64,000 bases of DNA, taken from contig JAQXJP010000035.1 of the NCBI GenBank assembly GCA_029008875.1, positions 186,001 to 250,000 on the forward strand. Reading direction: 5' to 3'. The DNA comes from Lachnospiraceae bacterium. Lineage in GTDB: Bacteria > Bacillota > Clostridia > Lachnospirales > Lachnospiraceae. This document shows positions 54,612 through 63,347 of the stretch, in pieces (the stretch's first letter is position 1; each line of letters opens with the position of its first letter). A program made the position numbers and the translations under genes. The notes under the pieces were generated by a model, which saw only the letters and a list, made by a program, of their open reading frames with translations, was not told the origin of the DNA and searched no databases.

Positions 54612-54686
54612 TACCTATCCACTTCCCCCAATAATTATCTATTTAATGCTATTGCCAGTCTCTTACAACAAACCCAATACCATGTC

Positions 54687-56204
54687 CTAACCTCGTGATT
54701 TCCTAAAAATTATACTCCACAAATATGAAAACTCCTCAGTCTTACCAAAAATAAATACAATCAAAAATAAAACCGCTAAAACAGTAATTAAACCTTTAAA
54801 AACAAAAGATAACGGAGTAACATCCGTAATTATTCTAGAAAAAAACCAATTCAACACAAAATATAGCCCGCAAAAAATGAGTATGTATTTAAAATTCCGC
54901 GATTTGTATTCTTTCCCCACACTTGCGTCAACTCCAATCACCTTTTTATATACCAATCGAGTTCTCATAACCCAATTATATACATTTCCAATGAATGTTC
55001 CAACTAAAACGCCTGAAATTCCAATAGCATATGCACCGAGTATAGAAAAAACTATATTTATTATTGCACTTGTAAATAAAAACTTTTTTTGTTCCGCAAA
55101 TAGTCCAAAAGAATCCACCATTGCCCCTGCAGGAATTTGAATAACCGAAATATATTCCGATGCTATAAGAAGCCATATAAAACTAGCGTTCAAAGTATAC
55201 TCCGAACCATAAAATAATGCAACAAAATCGTCAACTAATATTATTGCAGGTAGAAGAAAAAACATCTCTATCACAAAAATTATAAATGTGTAGTTCAAGA
55301 AAATTTTCTCGGCATTTTTGCTTTTTTTTTCAGCCAGATAACTACCTATAATATTCTGAATAGGAGAGGCTATAGCTCCTAAAAGACTTTTTATAGCAAC
55401 TGTAATTGTTGTATAGTTTCCCATAATACTTACAGATGATGCCCCAATTACAGATGAAACAACGATACTATCGGTTGAATTAAAGACATATGCCGCTATT
55501 CTACCCGAGAAGATATTTTTTATATCAATGAAAACATTTTTTTTAAGTTCATTTACTGGCTTCTCTTTATGGAACCAAGGATATATTTTCTTTCTTGTTA
55601 AGAGTATTAATGTATTTGAAACAACATTATTTGCTATATCAACCAAAATATAGAGAATAATATTTCTATAAAGTACAACAATAGCTATCTTTACCATGCT
55701 AAAGAAAAGATTACAAATCAAATCTATTAGCTTTATTTTGTACTCTTTCTGATCTGCCATAAACAGCGCTCTATTATATGACATCAAATATGTTGTAGCT
55801 GTTGAAGCTGACATCAATAACCATATAATGACTATCATGTAATACGGTACAGTAATGCCCTTCAAGAAAACGCCTAAAAATGGAGTGACTAAGAGGCTAG
55901 CACAAGATATAAATAATGCAATATACTTATACATTCTTTTATATATCGTCATTATCCTGTTTACACTTACATAATCATTTTCTATTATGGGCTTAAACAA
56001 TCTATAAGTAATAACCGTTTGTATGCCCATTTCAGAAAGTGCAAGCATGCCTAGAATCTGCGAAAGAGTAGAAGTAATCCCCAAATATTCTACTCCCATT
56101 ATCTCAAGAAAAATTTTTCTATTAACAAATGAAAGTACTGTAATAACAACTTGAGACAATAATCCTATTATCCCACTCACTCTCACAATTGACTTCCTAT
56201 CCAT
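54687..56204 (-). CDS. Polysaccharide flippase, Wzx-like
   Basis: A 505-residue membrane transporter with 12 or more hydrophobic segments, starting SIVRVSGIIGLLSQVVITVL and containing FNSTDSIVVSSVIGASSVSI, a common Wzx stretch. It would export the lipid-linked repeat unit assembled by region 5. ATG 56204 (MDRKSIVR) lies just beyond the methyltransferase stop at 56221; the track start overlaps that gene by 44 bp. Confidence 0.87.
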   Translation of the reverse strand: MDRKSIVRVSGIIGLLSQVVITVLSFVNRKIFLEIMGVEYLGITSTLSQILGMLALSEMGIQTVITYRLFKPIIENDYVSVNRIMTIYKRMYKYIALFISCASLLVTPFLGVFLKGITVPYYMIVIIWLLMSASTATTYLMSYNRALFMADQKEYKIKLIDLICNLFFSMVKIAIVVLYRNIILYILVDIANNVVSNTLILLTRKKIYPWFHKEKPVNELKKNVFIDIKNIFSGRIAAYVFNSTDSIVVSSVIGASSVSIMGNYTTITVAIKSLLGAIASPIQNIIGSYLAEKKSKNAEKIFLNYTFIIFVIEMFFLLPAIILVDDFVALFYGSEYTLNASFIWLLIASEYISVIQIPAGAMVDSFGLFAEQKKFLFTSAIINIVFSILGAYAIGISGVLVGTFIGNVYNWVMRTRLVYKKVIGVDASVGKEYKSRNFKYILIFCGLYFVLNWFFSRIITDVTPLSFVFKGLITVLAVLFLIVFIFGKTEEFSYLWSIIFRKSRG

Positions 56205-56220
56205 TTTTTTAGTCCTATAA

Positions 56221-56961
56221 CTACATTTTTTTAAAACAGAATAACCCGCAGTCATACTCTCCAAGTTCTTCTGTAATCAAATCAATCGTCAATTCCTTAT
56301 TGGGAACAATAATTCTATAATTTGAGATATATGCAAAGCTAACTAATTCCATTTCTGTCAATACATTTATTATACTTTTAGGTTCAAATACTCTATGCGC
56401 ATTAAAGTATACCTCATCATGATTTGCTATTGGCACAGCCAAGTAAAAAAAACCTCCACGTTTTACCTTACTTTGTATCGACATCAAGGCTTTTTCCCAT
56501 GCATATGGATCAATACTATCCCCATATCGTCCAAGTCCAAAATGTTCTATCGCGTGTAATGAAGAAATACTCCCTATAGAGTTGTCCTGTATTTCATTCA
56601 GCGATGTTGCATCTGTTTGCACAAATTTCAAATTAGGGATTTCTATCGGAAAAGGTCTTATATCTAAAAGCGTTACACTTCTTCCTGCAGATAATAATTG
56701 TGCAATAAAGCCATCTACCCTACTTCCTATATCAAAATGCATTTCAGGTCTTCTTTCATTTATTATTTTGGAAAAATATAAGTCCATTAGGAAATAATGT
56801 TGATCTGTTACCGCAGCAATCTCATCATCCTGATAAACAGGCATCATATTATATCGTTTTATTACAAATCGACTCTCCCTAAGCAAACCATTATATTTCG
56901 AAACATCATTCATAAATCGTTTTTTCATACTTATTTTTTTCGTTAATTTCGAAAGAAACAC
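56221..56961 (-). CDS. DUF268-type SAM-dependent methyltransferase
   Basis: A 246-residue protein of the DUF268 family: HFDIGSRVDGFIAQLLSAGR carries the SAM-binding glycines, VTLLDIRPFPIEIPNLKFVQ the acidic loop, and SSLHAIEHFGLGRYGDSIDP the active-site region. Members occur in polysaccharide loci and are thought to methylate sugars. The likely start is GTG 56961 after GGAGGGATAAAAAG; ATG 56928 is an alternative. Confidence 0.82.
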   Translation of the reverse strand: MFLSKLTKKISMKKRFMNDVSKYNGLLRESRFVIKRYNMMPVYQDDEIAAVTDQHYFLMDLYFSKIINERRPEMHFDIGSRVDGFIAQLLSAGRSVTLLDIRPFPIEIPNLKFVQTDATSLNEIQDNSIGSISSLHAIEHFGLGRYGDSIDPYAWEKALMSIQSKVKRGGFFYLAVPIANHDEVYFNAHRVFEPKSIINVLTEMELVSFAYISNYRIIVPNKELTIDLITEELGEYDCGLFCFKKM

Positions 56962-56978
56962 CTTTTTATCCCTCCCGA

Positions 56979-58670
56979 TTAGTCTGGTCTATAAAAATCC
57001 TCTATTACATCATTAGTTCTAGGCATACCTTCCATATAATAATTGTAATCTTTGACAAGATGTCCAATATCCCACACCATATATCCTAACTCGGTCGCCT
57101 CAACTGTTATGACCTTTGAAGTAGGACCTAATACTGTACATATTAGCCACTCCTTATCGTATTCTTTTATTTGATTCATTATTTTGTCAAGTTCGGTATA
57201 CGCATTTTTTTTAGGAGCTTCTAATAAACTAAATTCTGCAGCCTCTACAAAAAGATTGTGTTGATAAACTGAATATATTCCTTCACCAATAATTAATAAT
57301 ATCTTTTTCCCTTTAAATAATTTGCGGACACGCTTAAAATAATCCGAAAAGTCATATTCATCATAAGTCTGGTATAATTGTGTAATTGCTGTATCAATGT
57401 ATATTTTGTCAGGAGAAGAATGTCTATTTATTATATCACGATATTTTTTCCCAGATGATAATACAAAACTACGAACCTTTGAGGTTAACGGAAATGTTGG
57501 CTGATAGTAGAAATATGGCAAACCAACATATATATTTTCATAATTATTTTTTATAAGTTTTTGCAAGTACTCTTGTAGACCTATTTCAAATTTTTGAAAA
57601 GGAATTGACGTTCCAGTCATTATTGACAATTCTCCATCCCCAAATCTTGTAAAACTTTTAGGGTTATTTTCAAGTAATTCCAAAGTTGCTTCTGGTGACA
57701 GTATTTTCGGGCTATAATATTTTTTTGCAATATTATATATCTCTACATCTTTAGAGTTTATAAACTCATTGAAACTATCACGCCTCAAATCTATAGAAGA
57801 TAAATAAACTAGGTTTTTAAGTAGCCTTTTGCATCTTCTAATGATTTTTCCATTCCTTTTTGTTTTTGGCAATTTTGGAATCAGAATAAAATATGAAGAA
57901 TCTACATGAATAACTTTGTTTTTCTTTCTAGAAATTTTTACGATATCCAGTCTATATCCCTTTTTATTATATAAATAACTCAACGTCTCCGGATCCGTTC
58001 GCCTACTATCATCTATCGGATTGCAATGTGTGTCCTGTACTCTATTAACGGTTATTACTATTGCTTTTCCTTGTCCATCATAACAAGCCAATTTATCACG
58101 AGAAATGTATGTATCAGGTGATAGTTCAACAAACTCCTCAAAATAATTCGGATTCTTGATTTGAATCATACATTTTTCTATAATGCTCTTTACATCACAC
58201 GTTCTATATATGGTGCAATCAAGTTCCCATGGGTAATGAAAATTGTCGGCATTAATCGCATGCCAATCCCACATGCAAAAACCATCTTCATGGCATACAT
58301 TTCTTGGATAATCCACGAGATTATTTCCCAGCCTTACGGAAACTCCAAAAACATCTTCGTGATTTTTTAAGAAATTTTCCATTTCAGCAATGCAAAAATA
58401 ATCTTTAAAAACAACATCATCACATCCAAACATCATAAACTCGTCGTTACAATCACTTATCCATTTTTTCAATTGCTTTTCAAAGTCAATCTCATATATC
58501 CAATTTACCCTCGGAAAGCACCCCTTAACTTTTTCATATGATATATTATCCTTATGGGAGTATAATACAGATATTTTATCCCACTCTATTTTAGAAAACA
58601 TCATTAAACTTTCAAGGTATGCATGCAATTGCATAGGGCGATTTTTTGAAAAAACCAAGATATTACTCAC
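56979..58670 (-). CDS. Bifunctional glycosyltransferase: GT-A-like plus GT-D (DUF1792)
   Basis: A 563-residue two-domain protein. Residues 1-260 resemble a GT-A transferase (NILVFSKNRPMQLHAYLESL, NDEFMMFGCDDVVFKD with an acidic metal motif). Residues about 310-563 match the GT-D family (SFTRFGDGELSIMTGTSIPF with the DGE metal motif, NIYVGLPYFYYQPTFPLTSK, KILLIIGEGIYSVYQHNLF). GT-D enzymes such as DGT1 of streptococcal adhesin glycosylation transfer glucose. The GTG start 58670 follows TAGGAGGTTATT. Two linkages by one protein are expected. Confidence 0.83.
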   Translation of the reverse strand: MSNILVFSKNRPMQLHAYLESLMMFSKIEWDKISVLYSHKDNISYEKVKGCFPRVNWIYEIDFEKQLKKWISDCNDEFMMFGCDDVVFKDYFCIAEMENFLKNHEDVFGVSVRLGNNLVDYPRNVCHEDGFCMWDWHAINADNFHYPWELDCTIYRTCDVKSIIEKCMIQIKNPNYFEEFVELSPDTYISRDKLACYDGQGKAIVITVNRVQDTHCNPIDDSRRTDPETLSYLYNKKGYRLDIVKISRKKNKVIHVDSSYFILIPKLPKTKRNGKIIRRCKRLLKNLVYLSSIDLRRDSFNEFINSKDVEIYNIAKKYYSPKILSPEATLELLENNPKSFTRFGDGELSIMTGTSIPFQKFEIGLQEYLQKLIKNNYENIYVGLPYFYYQPTFPLTSKVRSFVLSSGKKYRDIINRHSSPDKIYIDTAITQLYQTYDEYDFSDYFKRVRKLFKGKKILLIIGEGIYSVYQHNLFVEAAEFSLLEAPKKNAYTELDKIMNQIKEYDKEWLICTVLGPTSKVITVEATELGYMVWDIGHLVKDYNYYMEGMPRTNDVIEDFYRPD

Positions 58671-58684
58671 AATAACCTCCTATA

Positions 58685-59779
58685 CTAAAAATTATTCACT
58701 GTATCAACAACAAACTCTACTTGTTCATCCGTCATCCCATAATATATGGGCAAACTAAGTTCTGTCCTGCTAATCTCTTCCGCAACTGGGAAATCACCCT
58801 TTGCAAACCCAAGTTCTATATAACATTCTTGCATATGCATCGGTATCGGATAATGCTTATTTGTTCCTATTCCTGCTGCATTTAAATATTTTTCAAGTGC
58901 ATCTCTCCTTTTACATCTGATTCCAAAAATGTGCCATACCGGATTTGAATATTCTGGAACATATGGAAGAACAATTTGGGGGTTTGTAATGCCCTCGAGA
59001 TACTTCTTCGCAATTCGGCTTCTTTCTTCATTCATTTTCTTCAGATAGGGAAGTTTAGCCAAAAGAAATGCCGCCTGAATTTCATCTAGTCTCGAGTTAT
59101 TTCCCTGATAAATATGATGATATTTATAATCCGACCCATAATTTCCTAATGCTCTAACTTTATCAGCCAGTTTTCTATCATTAGTCACTGTCGCCCCCGC
59201 ATCTCCTAACGCACCTAAATTCTTACCCGGATAAAAACTAAATCCCGCCACATCTCCAAATGAGCCTACCATTTTCCCCTTGTACGTCGCCCCATGCGCC
59301 TGGGCACAATCCTCCACGATATATAAGTCATACTTTCTTGCAATCTCCATAATCGGATCCATGTCGCAAGATTGACCATATAGATGAACTGGCATAATTG
59401 CTTTTGTCTTTTCTGTTATTTTTTCTACTATAAGTGCCGGATTAATATTAAATGTTCGGATATCCGGTTCTACAAAAACAGGTGTTGCGCCAACATATGT
59501 AACAGCAAGAGCTGTGGCTATAAACGTATTTGAAGGGACAATAACTTCGTCTCCCGCCTTAATTCCAAGTGCCTTAAGTGCGAGCATCAAAGCATCTAAA
59601 CCATTACCAACTCCCACACAATATCTTACCCCACAGAACACCGAAAATGCTTTTTCAAAATCTAGGTTTTCTTTTCCTTCGATATACCAACTATTAGTAT
59701 ATACCCTCTCAAAAGCCCCCCTAAGTTCCTCATCAAGTTCTCTCTCCATTGGAATTAAACTTAAAAATGGTACGTTCAT
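58685..59779 (-). CDS. DegT/DnrJ/EryC1/StrS sugar aminotransferase (FdtB-like)
   Basis: A 364-residue PLP-dependent sugar aminotransferase. [40 protein letters not shown] and the Schiff-base Lys in [16 protein letters not shown] are typical, as is the C-terminal [11 protein letters not shown]. It most likely aminates the 3-keto sugar made by the FdtA-like enzyme. The ATG follows GGAAGAAGAAAT. Spacing to the GT-D gene is 14 bp. Confidence 0.92.
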   Translation of the reverse strand: MNVPFLSLIPMERELDEELRGAFERVYTNSWYIEGKENLDFEKAFSVFCGVRYCVGVGNGLDALMLALKALGIKAGDEVIVPSNTFIATALAVTYVGATPVFVEPDIRTFNINPALIVEKITEKTKAIMPVHLYGQSCDMDPIMEIARKYDLYIVEDCAQAHGATYKGKMVGSFGDVAGFSFYPGKNLGALGDAGATVTNDRKLADKVRALGNYGSDYKYHHIYQGNNSRLDEIQAAFLLAKLPYLKKMNEERSRIAKKYLEGITNPQIVLPYVPEYSNPVWHIFGIRCKRRDALEKYLNAAGIGTNKHYPIPMHMQECYIELGFAKGDFPVAEEISRTELSLPIYYGMTDEQVEFVVDTVNNF

Positions 59780-59869
59780 ATTTCTTCTTCCTTAATAATT
59801 AAAATTTGAAACAACTAATATGTTCTTATTGTCGTACTATTTTTTCTTTATTAAATAAAATTTCATTTA

Positions 59870-60421
59870 TCAATAACATTCATGGGATTCCTCTGAAATC
59901 ACTGCATACCATATATAGTCCTCTATCTGTTCTCGGCTATAGCCGTCTACAGAATTTATTTCACTAACAGATACTTTTGCAAATCCATTTTTATCATAAA
60001 ATCTACGAGCCCGAAAATTATCTCTAGCAACACACCAATAAATTTTCTTTACCCTATACTTTTCAAACCCGATTCTGATAATTTCATTCATGGCCCAAAT
60101 AGAATATCCCTTACCCATAGCTTCTTTTCTCACCACTATTGCAAATTCAGCAGATTCTGTAGTAATATGTTTTAAACTTACTGTCCCTAGGTAAACATCT
60201 TCATTGTCTACAATCGCAAGGTGAATATTTTTTTTATCTTGACTATTAGCAATAAAATTCCTGCAATCATCAATAGTTTTTTTTTCAAAATCCGTTTGCA
60301 TTTTCCCAACAACTGATTTATCATGCATCCATGAATACATTAGCCATGCATCCCTCATTTCAAGATTTCTCAGCCTCAAATTTCCGCCCCTTATTCTAAA
60401 AGTGTTTTTCGTACTCTTCAT
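59870..60421 (-). CDS. GNAT-family N-acetyltransferase
   Basis: A 183-residue GNAT protein. The acetyl-CoA-binding motif A is VVRKEAMGKGYSIWAMNEII (about 97-116) and motif B is ARDNFRARRFYDKNGF. The N-terminus LRLRNLEMRDAWLMYSWMHD matches RimJ/RimL-like members. Next to the DegT aminotransferase, it probably acetylates the dTDP-3-amino sugar, in place of the hexapeptide-type FdtC or QdtC. The ATG has only a short AGG site. Confidence 0.82.
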   Translation of the reverse strand: MKSTKNTFRIRGGNLRLRNLEMRDAWLMYSWMHDKSVVGKMQTDFEKKTIDDCRNFIANSQDKKNIHLAIVDNEDVYLGTVSLKHITTESAEFAIVVRKEAMGKGYSIWAMNEIIRIGFEKYRVKKIYWCVARDNFRARRFYDKNGFAKVSVSEINSVDGYSREQIEDYIWYAVISEESHECY

Positions 60422-60582
60422 TTTTGCCTAATTACACAAAATATATGTTACTACAATACCTTACGCAAATCAAGGAAATCATCCTTCTTGAAAATCTGTT
60501 AGTAAACAGTATTTGCTCATCGTATTTTTGAAAAGAACATACAACTCCCCACATTTCAAAAAAAATGTAGTATATCTTAATA

Positions 60583-60612
60583 AAGAGTCTGACATCTGCC
60601 AGACCCTTACTT
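60583..60612 (-). terminator. Possible weak terminator between UbiA and GNAT genes
   Basis: On the minus strand GGGTCTGGCAGATGTCAGACTC can fold with GTCTG/CAGAC arms and is followed by TTTATTAAG. The stem is short, so it may attenuate rather than stop transcription. Otherwise 60422-60666 shows no gene. Confidence 0.4.
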
Positions 60613-60666
60613 AAGCCCCCTCAAAACTGGGAAGTTCATATATACCACTGCTCTAACATAATAAAG

Positions 60667-61527
60667 TCAGATGTAAATTAGTATCATACAAACGATACCA
60701 ATAAATGCCGAAAAGGAAATTAGTATTTTATCATGCAATAATAAACTCATTGGGTCACCATCTGACTGTACTTCCAAATCATATACATATCTTAAACACC
60801 AGATTAAAAACAAGGGAATCAATAATATATAGTTTTTCCCGACACTATCTTTTTCCAAACACCAAAAACTAAAAAATGTTATTACAAGTGTCATACAACA
60901 ATACATGCAACTATTGCAATAAGAATAACTATATTCTTTTAGCACTGTCCTTGTTTCATTTTCACTTTCCTTATACTCATTTCTCCTCTTTCCGAATCCC
61001 ATAAAAAATGCGCCAGCTATAATAACAAGAGATAGCCAATTTGAAAGTTGTATTTCGGAAATTGCTGATCCAAATAATAAACGTAAATAATATCCACCAG
61101 CTAAAATAATAACATCAAGAATTGCTTTATTTTTCCACCCAAAAACACTATAACCTATATTAACAAAATAATAAACGCCCATAATGGCTACTGGTGTGAT
61201 TGAGTTTTGATGCAGTGATAAAACTACTCCCAAAAGCACTGTTAATACTAATAATCCACCTATCATTATGTATGCCTGTTGAACACGAATAGCCCCGGAA
61301 GCTATCGGTCGATTTTTTTTAACAGGATGCAACTTGTCCTTTTCACAATCATGAATATCGTTAATAATATAAATGCTGGATGCCATCGCTGAAAAAGCAC
61401 AAAATCCAAGGATTATATCCATCCAATATTCTCTTTGCATCAGATTTCCGCTAAAAACAACCGGTAAAATAATAATCATGTTTTTCACATAATGCGAAAT
61501 TCTAAGTTCTCTTAACCAATTTTTCAT
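60667..61527 (-). CDS. UbiA-type prenyltransferase (decaprenyl-phosphate phosphoribosyltransferase-like)
   Basis: A 286-residue integral membrane prenyltransferase with about eight segments. The metal-binding motif is YIINDIHDCEKDKLHPVKKN followed by RPIASGAI, as in UbiA proteins that join polyprenyl phosphate and PRPP for decaprenyl-phosphate-arabinose synthesis. A second acidic motif appears late (VYDLEVQSDGDPMS). With the GtrII-like transferase next to it, it may supply a lipid-linked pentose donor; that link is inferred. The ATG follows GAGGGATATCGATT. Confidence 0.85.
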   Translation of the reverse strand: MKNWLRELRISHYVKNMIIILPVVFSGNLMQREYWMDIILGFCAFSAMASSIYIINDIHDCEKDKLHPVKKNRPIASGAIRVQQAYIMIGGLLVLTVLLGVVLSLHQNSITPVAIMGVYYFVNIGYSVFGWKNKAILDVIILAGGYYLRLLFGSAISEIQLSNWLSLVIIAGAFFMGFGKRRNEYKESENETRTVLKEYSYSYCNSCMYCCMTLVITFFSFWCLEKDSVGKNYILLIPLFLIWCLRYVYDLEVQSDGDPMSLLLHDKILISFSAFIGIVCMILIYI

Positions 61528-61542
61528 AATCGATATCCCTCA

Positions 61543-63051
61543 TTACTCGAACTTAACAACTACTGTACCATCTATTATCTGAATCGAACCTGCATCAGGA
61601 TATACCGACATATTTCTAAATTCTTCAGTAGTCTCGATTTCTTTCGTATTTACAATCCATGCTGGAGAAAATCCCACATAATTTTGTACAAAATACGTTC
61701 TGCTATAGATATTAATTAATCCATCTTCTTCTCCGATTCCATGAATATTTTTAATGTTGGAAAATTCGTCCCATGATGTCAACGTTGGATCCGAAACATT
61801 TCCTACAAAAGCCACCGGCATATCTGCCTCATATTTATCCAAACTCTTAATCTGGGTAACCACAGTATTATAATATGAGAATGCCTGATTATATGCCATT
61901 TGCATCTTCATATATATTTCATTGTCAAGAGTTGCATAGTCTGCCACTTCAAAAATGACAGCTAAAACAATAATTGTTGATGCTATGGATTTTTTCTCAA
62001 GATTGATAACATCAATCAAAATTATTGGCATTATCAAAATCACAATAAAAGGGAAAACCATCAATGTATAGATATCCTTTTCCTCGCATACAACAAACAT
62101 CATATTTATCACTAATGGTAACAGGGCTAGGAAAAACATATATAGAACTTTTACAATTCTGTCCATAATTTTTATAAACATGAACGCAACAGAAACTATA
62201 ATTGTAATTAGAAAAGCAATTCGAAATACTGTATTTTCTGTCAACCCGTAATAATCTGAAATAAATGATTGAAAAAAGACTCTGTAACTATGGGTAATTC
62301 TCTGAAGCCAATTGCCAATTGCCAATTTACCAGCACTATTTATCCCCTTATAATCCGTCATTTCTGTATGTGTTATAAACAGCATCATTTTGTTTGCTAT
62401 ATAGTAAAAAAGTCCCCCAACGACGGCAACCGCTAAAAAAAGTACCACTCTTTTCAAGACAAGCTGATAGGATGAATTTTTGCATAAGGAAATCAGATAA
62501 AGAAGCAGTAATCCCAGAATATACCCAACATATGCTTGATAAATGCCCATTGAACATGCCAATAAAATTGCTGATACTAAAAAACAAAACCTTTTTTCCC
62601 CTTTTGTAGCTAATAATACTGACAAACTTCCAAGGAAAATACCAAAACAATAAAATGGAGATAAAAACATAAAAGCCAGTGTTACAGGTATTACTGGAAA
62701 ACTCATAAATAAAAAAATCACTAAAACCTGGTTAACTCTATTTTTTACATCATATGTTAATAATATGCATACAACAGATGCTGACAGGCACACAATTGAA
62801 ATAACTCCGTACAACCATTGCGCGCTATAGATTCCCATTATCTTTTTTGTCAAATACATCAAAATAAAATAGAACCATCTTCCAAATGTTACATTTCCGC
62901 CTCCACCAAATGGACAAGATGCTTCATCATAGTTAATCAGTTTATTTGTCAGAATGTACATATGCACAAAAAGCCCTGTCAAAAAAGCAATTAAAAAAAG
63001 TTGGCAAATCTTCTTCCAATTCTTATCTATTTCAATGAATTTTGCCTGCAT
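61543..63051 (-). CDS. GtrII-like membrane glucosyltransferase
   Basis: A 502-residue polytopic protein with about ten membrane segments and a C-terminal extracellular domain. INYDEASCPFGGGGNVTFGR near residue 40 is the GtrII/GT-C-type first loop. GtrII enzymes use a lipid-linked sugar outside the membrane to modify surface polysaccharide. The ATG follows AGAGGAGGATTACC. It is 15 bp upstream of the UbiA-like gene, so the two are probably one unit. Confidence 0.83.
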   Translation of the reverse strand: MQAKFIEIDKNWKKICQLFLIAFLTGLFVHMYILTNKLINYDEASCPFGGGGNVTFGRWFYFILMYLTKKIMGIYSAQWLYGVISIVCLSASVVCILLTYDVKNRVNQVLVIFLFMSFPVIPVTLAFMFLSPFYCFGIFLGSLSVLLATKGEKRFCFLVSAILLACSMGIYQAYVGYILGLLLLYLISLCKNSSYQLVLKRVVLFLAVAVVGGLFYYIANKMMLFITHTEMTDYKGINSAGKLAIGNWLQRITHSYRVFFQSFISDYYGLTENTVFRIAFLITIIVSVAFMFIKIMDRIVKVLYMFFLALLPLVINMMFVVCEEKDIYTLMVFPFIVILIMPIILIDVINLEKKSIASTIIVLAVIFEVADYATLDNEIYMKMQMAYNQAFSYYNTVVTQIKSLDKYEADMPVAFVGNVSDPTLTSWDEFSNIKNIHGIGEEDGLINIYSRTYFVQNYVGFSPAWIVNTKEIETTEEFRNMSVYPDAGSIQIIDGTVVVKFE

Positions 63052-63347
63052 GGTAATCCTCCTCTTTTGTCGGTAAAATTTAATCCATCACATTTATCTG
63101 TGGTACTCCAAAGCACCGCCACATAATCATTAAGGAATTAATAAGCCAAAGATATTGGGGAGATAGGGCGTCGATGACATGGACAAGATGTGTACCATAT
63201 CAGCGATAGACACAACTTATAACTCCACTCTATAATCCCCACACGCAAAAGATCCAACCTATTCCGTGCCATATCCCACTAGTTAACATCCGCAATAACA
63301 AATTAATACAGGTTCTTAGATTTCCTCCTTTCTAGAATATTTATCCT
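63052..63347. other. Intergenic region upstream of the GtrII-like gene
   Basis: These 296 bp between two minus-strand genes hold no supported ORF or RNA. They should contain the promoter for the GtrII-like gene; I could not place it with confidence. Confidence 0.45.
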
